DNA of 62,545 nt from Magnetaquiglobus sp039908105. Its GTDB lineage: Bacteria; Pseudomonadota; Magnetococcia; Magnetococcales; Magnetaquicoccaceae. The DNA is taken from the NCBI GenBank assembly GCA_039908105.1, contig JAMOBI010000016.1:1-62545 (forward strand), read 5' to 3'. The notes under the pieces are model-generated. The model searched no databases, was not told the origin of the DNA, and saw only the letters and a program-made list of their open reading frames with translations. Made by a program: the position numbers and the translations under genes. Below are positions 61,633 through 62,545 of the stretch, in pieces. The number at the start of each line of letters is the position of its first letter. Within the stretch, counting starts at the first letter, position 1.

Positions 61633-62370
61633 ATGTTAAAAATTATTTGTTTACAGAAAAAGATCTCTTTTGAGTCAGATCTCAAATTGGATATTTCTGG
61701 CATTGACGAACAGCATGAGCGACTGTTCATTCTTTGTCGCTCGATTACCGAAGCAACTTATTCGGACATTCTCCAGATTGAAGCGGTTCTACTTGAGATC
61801 GAATCCTATATATCGGAACATTTGTCGTATGAAGAGCAAATTTTGAAAAAATCAAGCATTCTTGTTTATGCACAACACAAGAAACTGCACGACCAATTCA
61901 GGGAACAATACGGACGAATCAAAGAAAAAATGCGTCCTGCCGGGAGGGATCTGGCCCGTTTGCAAGCCCTATCGATCGAGTTGGCCACCCTTCTTCAAGA
62001 GTGGTTGTGCCAGCACATTCTGAAGGTGGACCGTCAGCATCGCGACCAGTTTCTTGGCCGCGCGCATGAGATCAAACAGCGATCACCAAGAATCAAATTG
62101 AATGCACGCGCCTTGTTGGAGCTTTCGGGAGGTCGCGGTCTGACCTGCACTGTGGTGGATGTCAGCGACACCGGCGCACTCCTGTTCTTTCAGGCAGTAC
62201 CGGAGTGGCTTCAAAAGGATGAAACCGTTTTGTTGCACATCATCCCACTGGAAGAGAGCGATTGGATGGCATGCAGGATCGTGGCGGTCGCCAAGGATGA
62301 GATCCGGATCGAATTCCAGGGAAAACGACCGTGCAATTTCTACAGCGCCCTGGTTGCATGCAAAAAATGA
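61633..62370 (+). CDS. Bacteriohemerythrin-PilZ fusion protein
   Basis: 245 aa. Residues about 10-145 form a bacteriohemerythrin: Gly-Ile-Asp-Glu-Gln-His, His-Leu-Ser-Tyr-Glu-Glu, His-Lys-Lys-Leu-His and His-Ile-Leu-Lys-Val-Asp supply the di-iron ligands in the standard order. Residues about 155-245 look like a PilZ domain (Asp-Val-Ser-Asp-Thr-Gly-Ala-Leu-Leu matches the D-x-S-x-x-G motif; an Arg-rich stretch RSPRIKLNARALLEL precedes it). O2 binding may thus be tied to c-di-GMP signalling. ATG 61633 is preferred; the frame is open to ATG 61543 but that would run into the feoA promoter. The 5' part is more AT-rich than the rest. Confidence 0.85.
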   Translation: MLKIICLQKKISFESDLKLDISGIDEQHERLFILCRSITEATYSDILQIEAVLLEIESYISEHLSYEEQILKKSSILVYAQHKKLHDQFREQYGRIKEKMRPAGRDLARLQALSIELATLLQEWLCQHILKVDRQHRDQFLGRAHEIKQRSPRIKLNARALLELSGGRGLTCTVVDVSDTGALLFFQAVPEWLQKDETVLLHIIPLEESDWMACRIVAVAKDEIRIEFQGKRPCNFYSALVACKK

Positions 62371-62386
62371 TGCAACCCAGTCGACG

Positions 62387-62534
62387 GGCACTGGGCTCCG
62401 ACTGTTCTGATCGCCCTTGACCGATACTGGTAGAGGCTGTAAATCAGCCTTATGAACATTATTGAAACCATAATCTGTCCGTCGTGCCAGCTTGTCGGTG
62501 CCGTCATTGATAAGCAGTACGCCACCGTGCATAA
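62387..62534. repeat. 148-bp direct repeat, copy B
   Basis: Second copy of 23265-23412, same orientation, same length, about 90% identical. It contains the equivalent frame start (ATG 62452, MNIIETIICPSC) running off the window. It lies 17 bases after the hemerythrin-PilZ stop. Confidence 0.9.
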
Positions 62535-62545
62535 CGGAAATCGAC

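Noticed and set aside
1..62545. CRISPR arrays and tRNA or rRNA genes.
   Set aside because: No regularly spaced repeats, and no tRNA or rRNA sequence I can recognise by eye. A tRNAscan or CRISPR finder would be decisive.

Overview
The window comes from a GC-rich magnetotactic proteobacterium, most likely a member of the Magnetococcales (magnetotactic cocci, class Magnetococcia/'Etaproteobacteria'). The evidence is a single long plus-strand magnetosome gene cluster in the order mamD-mmsF-mamH-I-E-(mamJ-like)-K-F-L-M-N-O-P-A-Q-B-S-T. In this order a mamF-type gene lies between mamK and mamL, and mamR is absent between mamQ and mamB. The order matches what I recall for magnetotactic cocci better than for Magnetospirillum. 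No database search was possible, so species-level placement is inference.

Region 1 (1-5702) is housekeeping and chemosensory: a small unknown protein, a CheX-like phosphatase (minus), groES-groEL with a strong terminator, a membrane-anchored bacteriohemerythrin and an HtrA/Do protease. Region 2 (5703-11948) is a cell-surface glycan block: two polytopic GT-39-like glycosyltransferases, a GT-9 heptosyltransferase-like enzyme and a zinc-ribbon methyltransferase. The first of these genes is AT-rich and bracketed by short direct repeats. Region 3 (12047-23412) holds a 1436-aa MASE1/CHASE/multi-PAS hybrid kinase, a 1624-aa TIR-STAND-transmembrane-propeller protein, an IS transposase remnant, an Rpn/PD-(D/E)XK-like gene, and the first copy of a 148-bp direct repeat.

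Region 4 (23422-33785, all minus) reads, in transcription order, zorA-like, zorB-like and zorC-like (the first and third frameshifted), then an oxygen-sensor-like metallo-beta-lactamase-fold protein, a histidine kinase and feoB. The first three resemble the Zorya anti-phage MotA/MotB/EH_Signature set, but no zorD helicase is in the window. Region 5 (33786-34479) is an AT-rich divergent intergenic region carrying a structured repeat, a TTTG microsatellite and the presumed mam promoter.

Region 6 (34480-51927) is the magnetosome operon. Its products cover crystal control (MamD with an Mms6-like C-terminus, two MmsF/MamF proteins), vesicle formation (MamI, L, Q, B), iron and proton transport (MamM, B, H, N), redox and proteolysis (MamE, O, P, T), chain scaffolding (MamK and a MamJ-like acidic protein), and MamA and MamS. 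Region 7 (51948-61202) continues on the same strand with seven closely packed genes, none of which I know as a canonical mam gene: a coiled-coil protein, an unknown membrane-tethered protein, a multi-receiver hybrid kinase, a CheY-like regulator, a PilZ/STAS-like protein, a membrane protein with a pseudo-HPt domain, and a tandem CZB (zinc-binding) protein. I regard this as the best candidate for an undescribed magnetosome-linked signalling system. Region 8 holds feoA (minus), a divergent hemerythrin-PilZ protein, and the second copy of the 148-bp repeat at the window's end. The two repeat copies bracket feoB...mam...feoA (about 39 kb) and could mark the edges of a magnetosome island.
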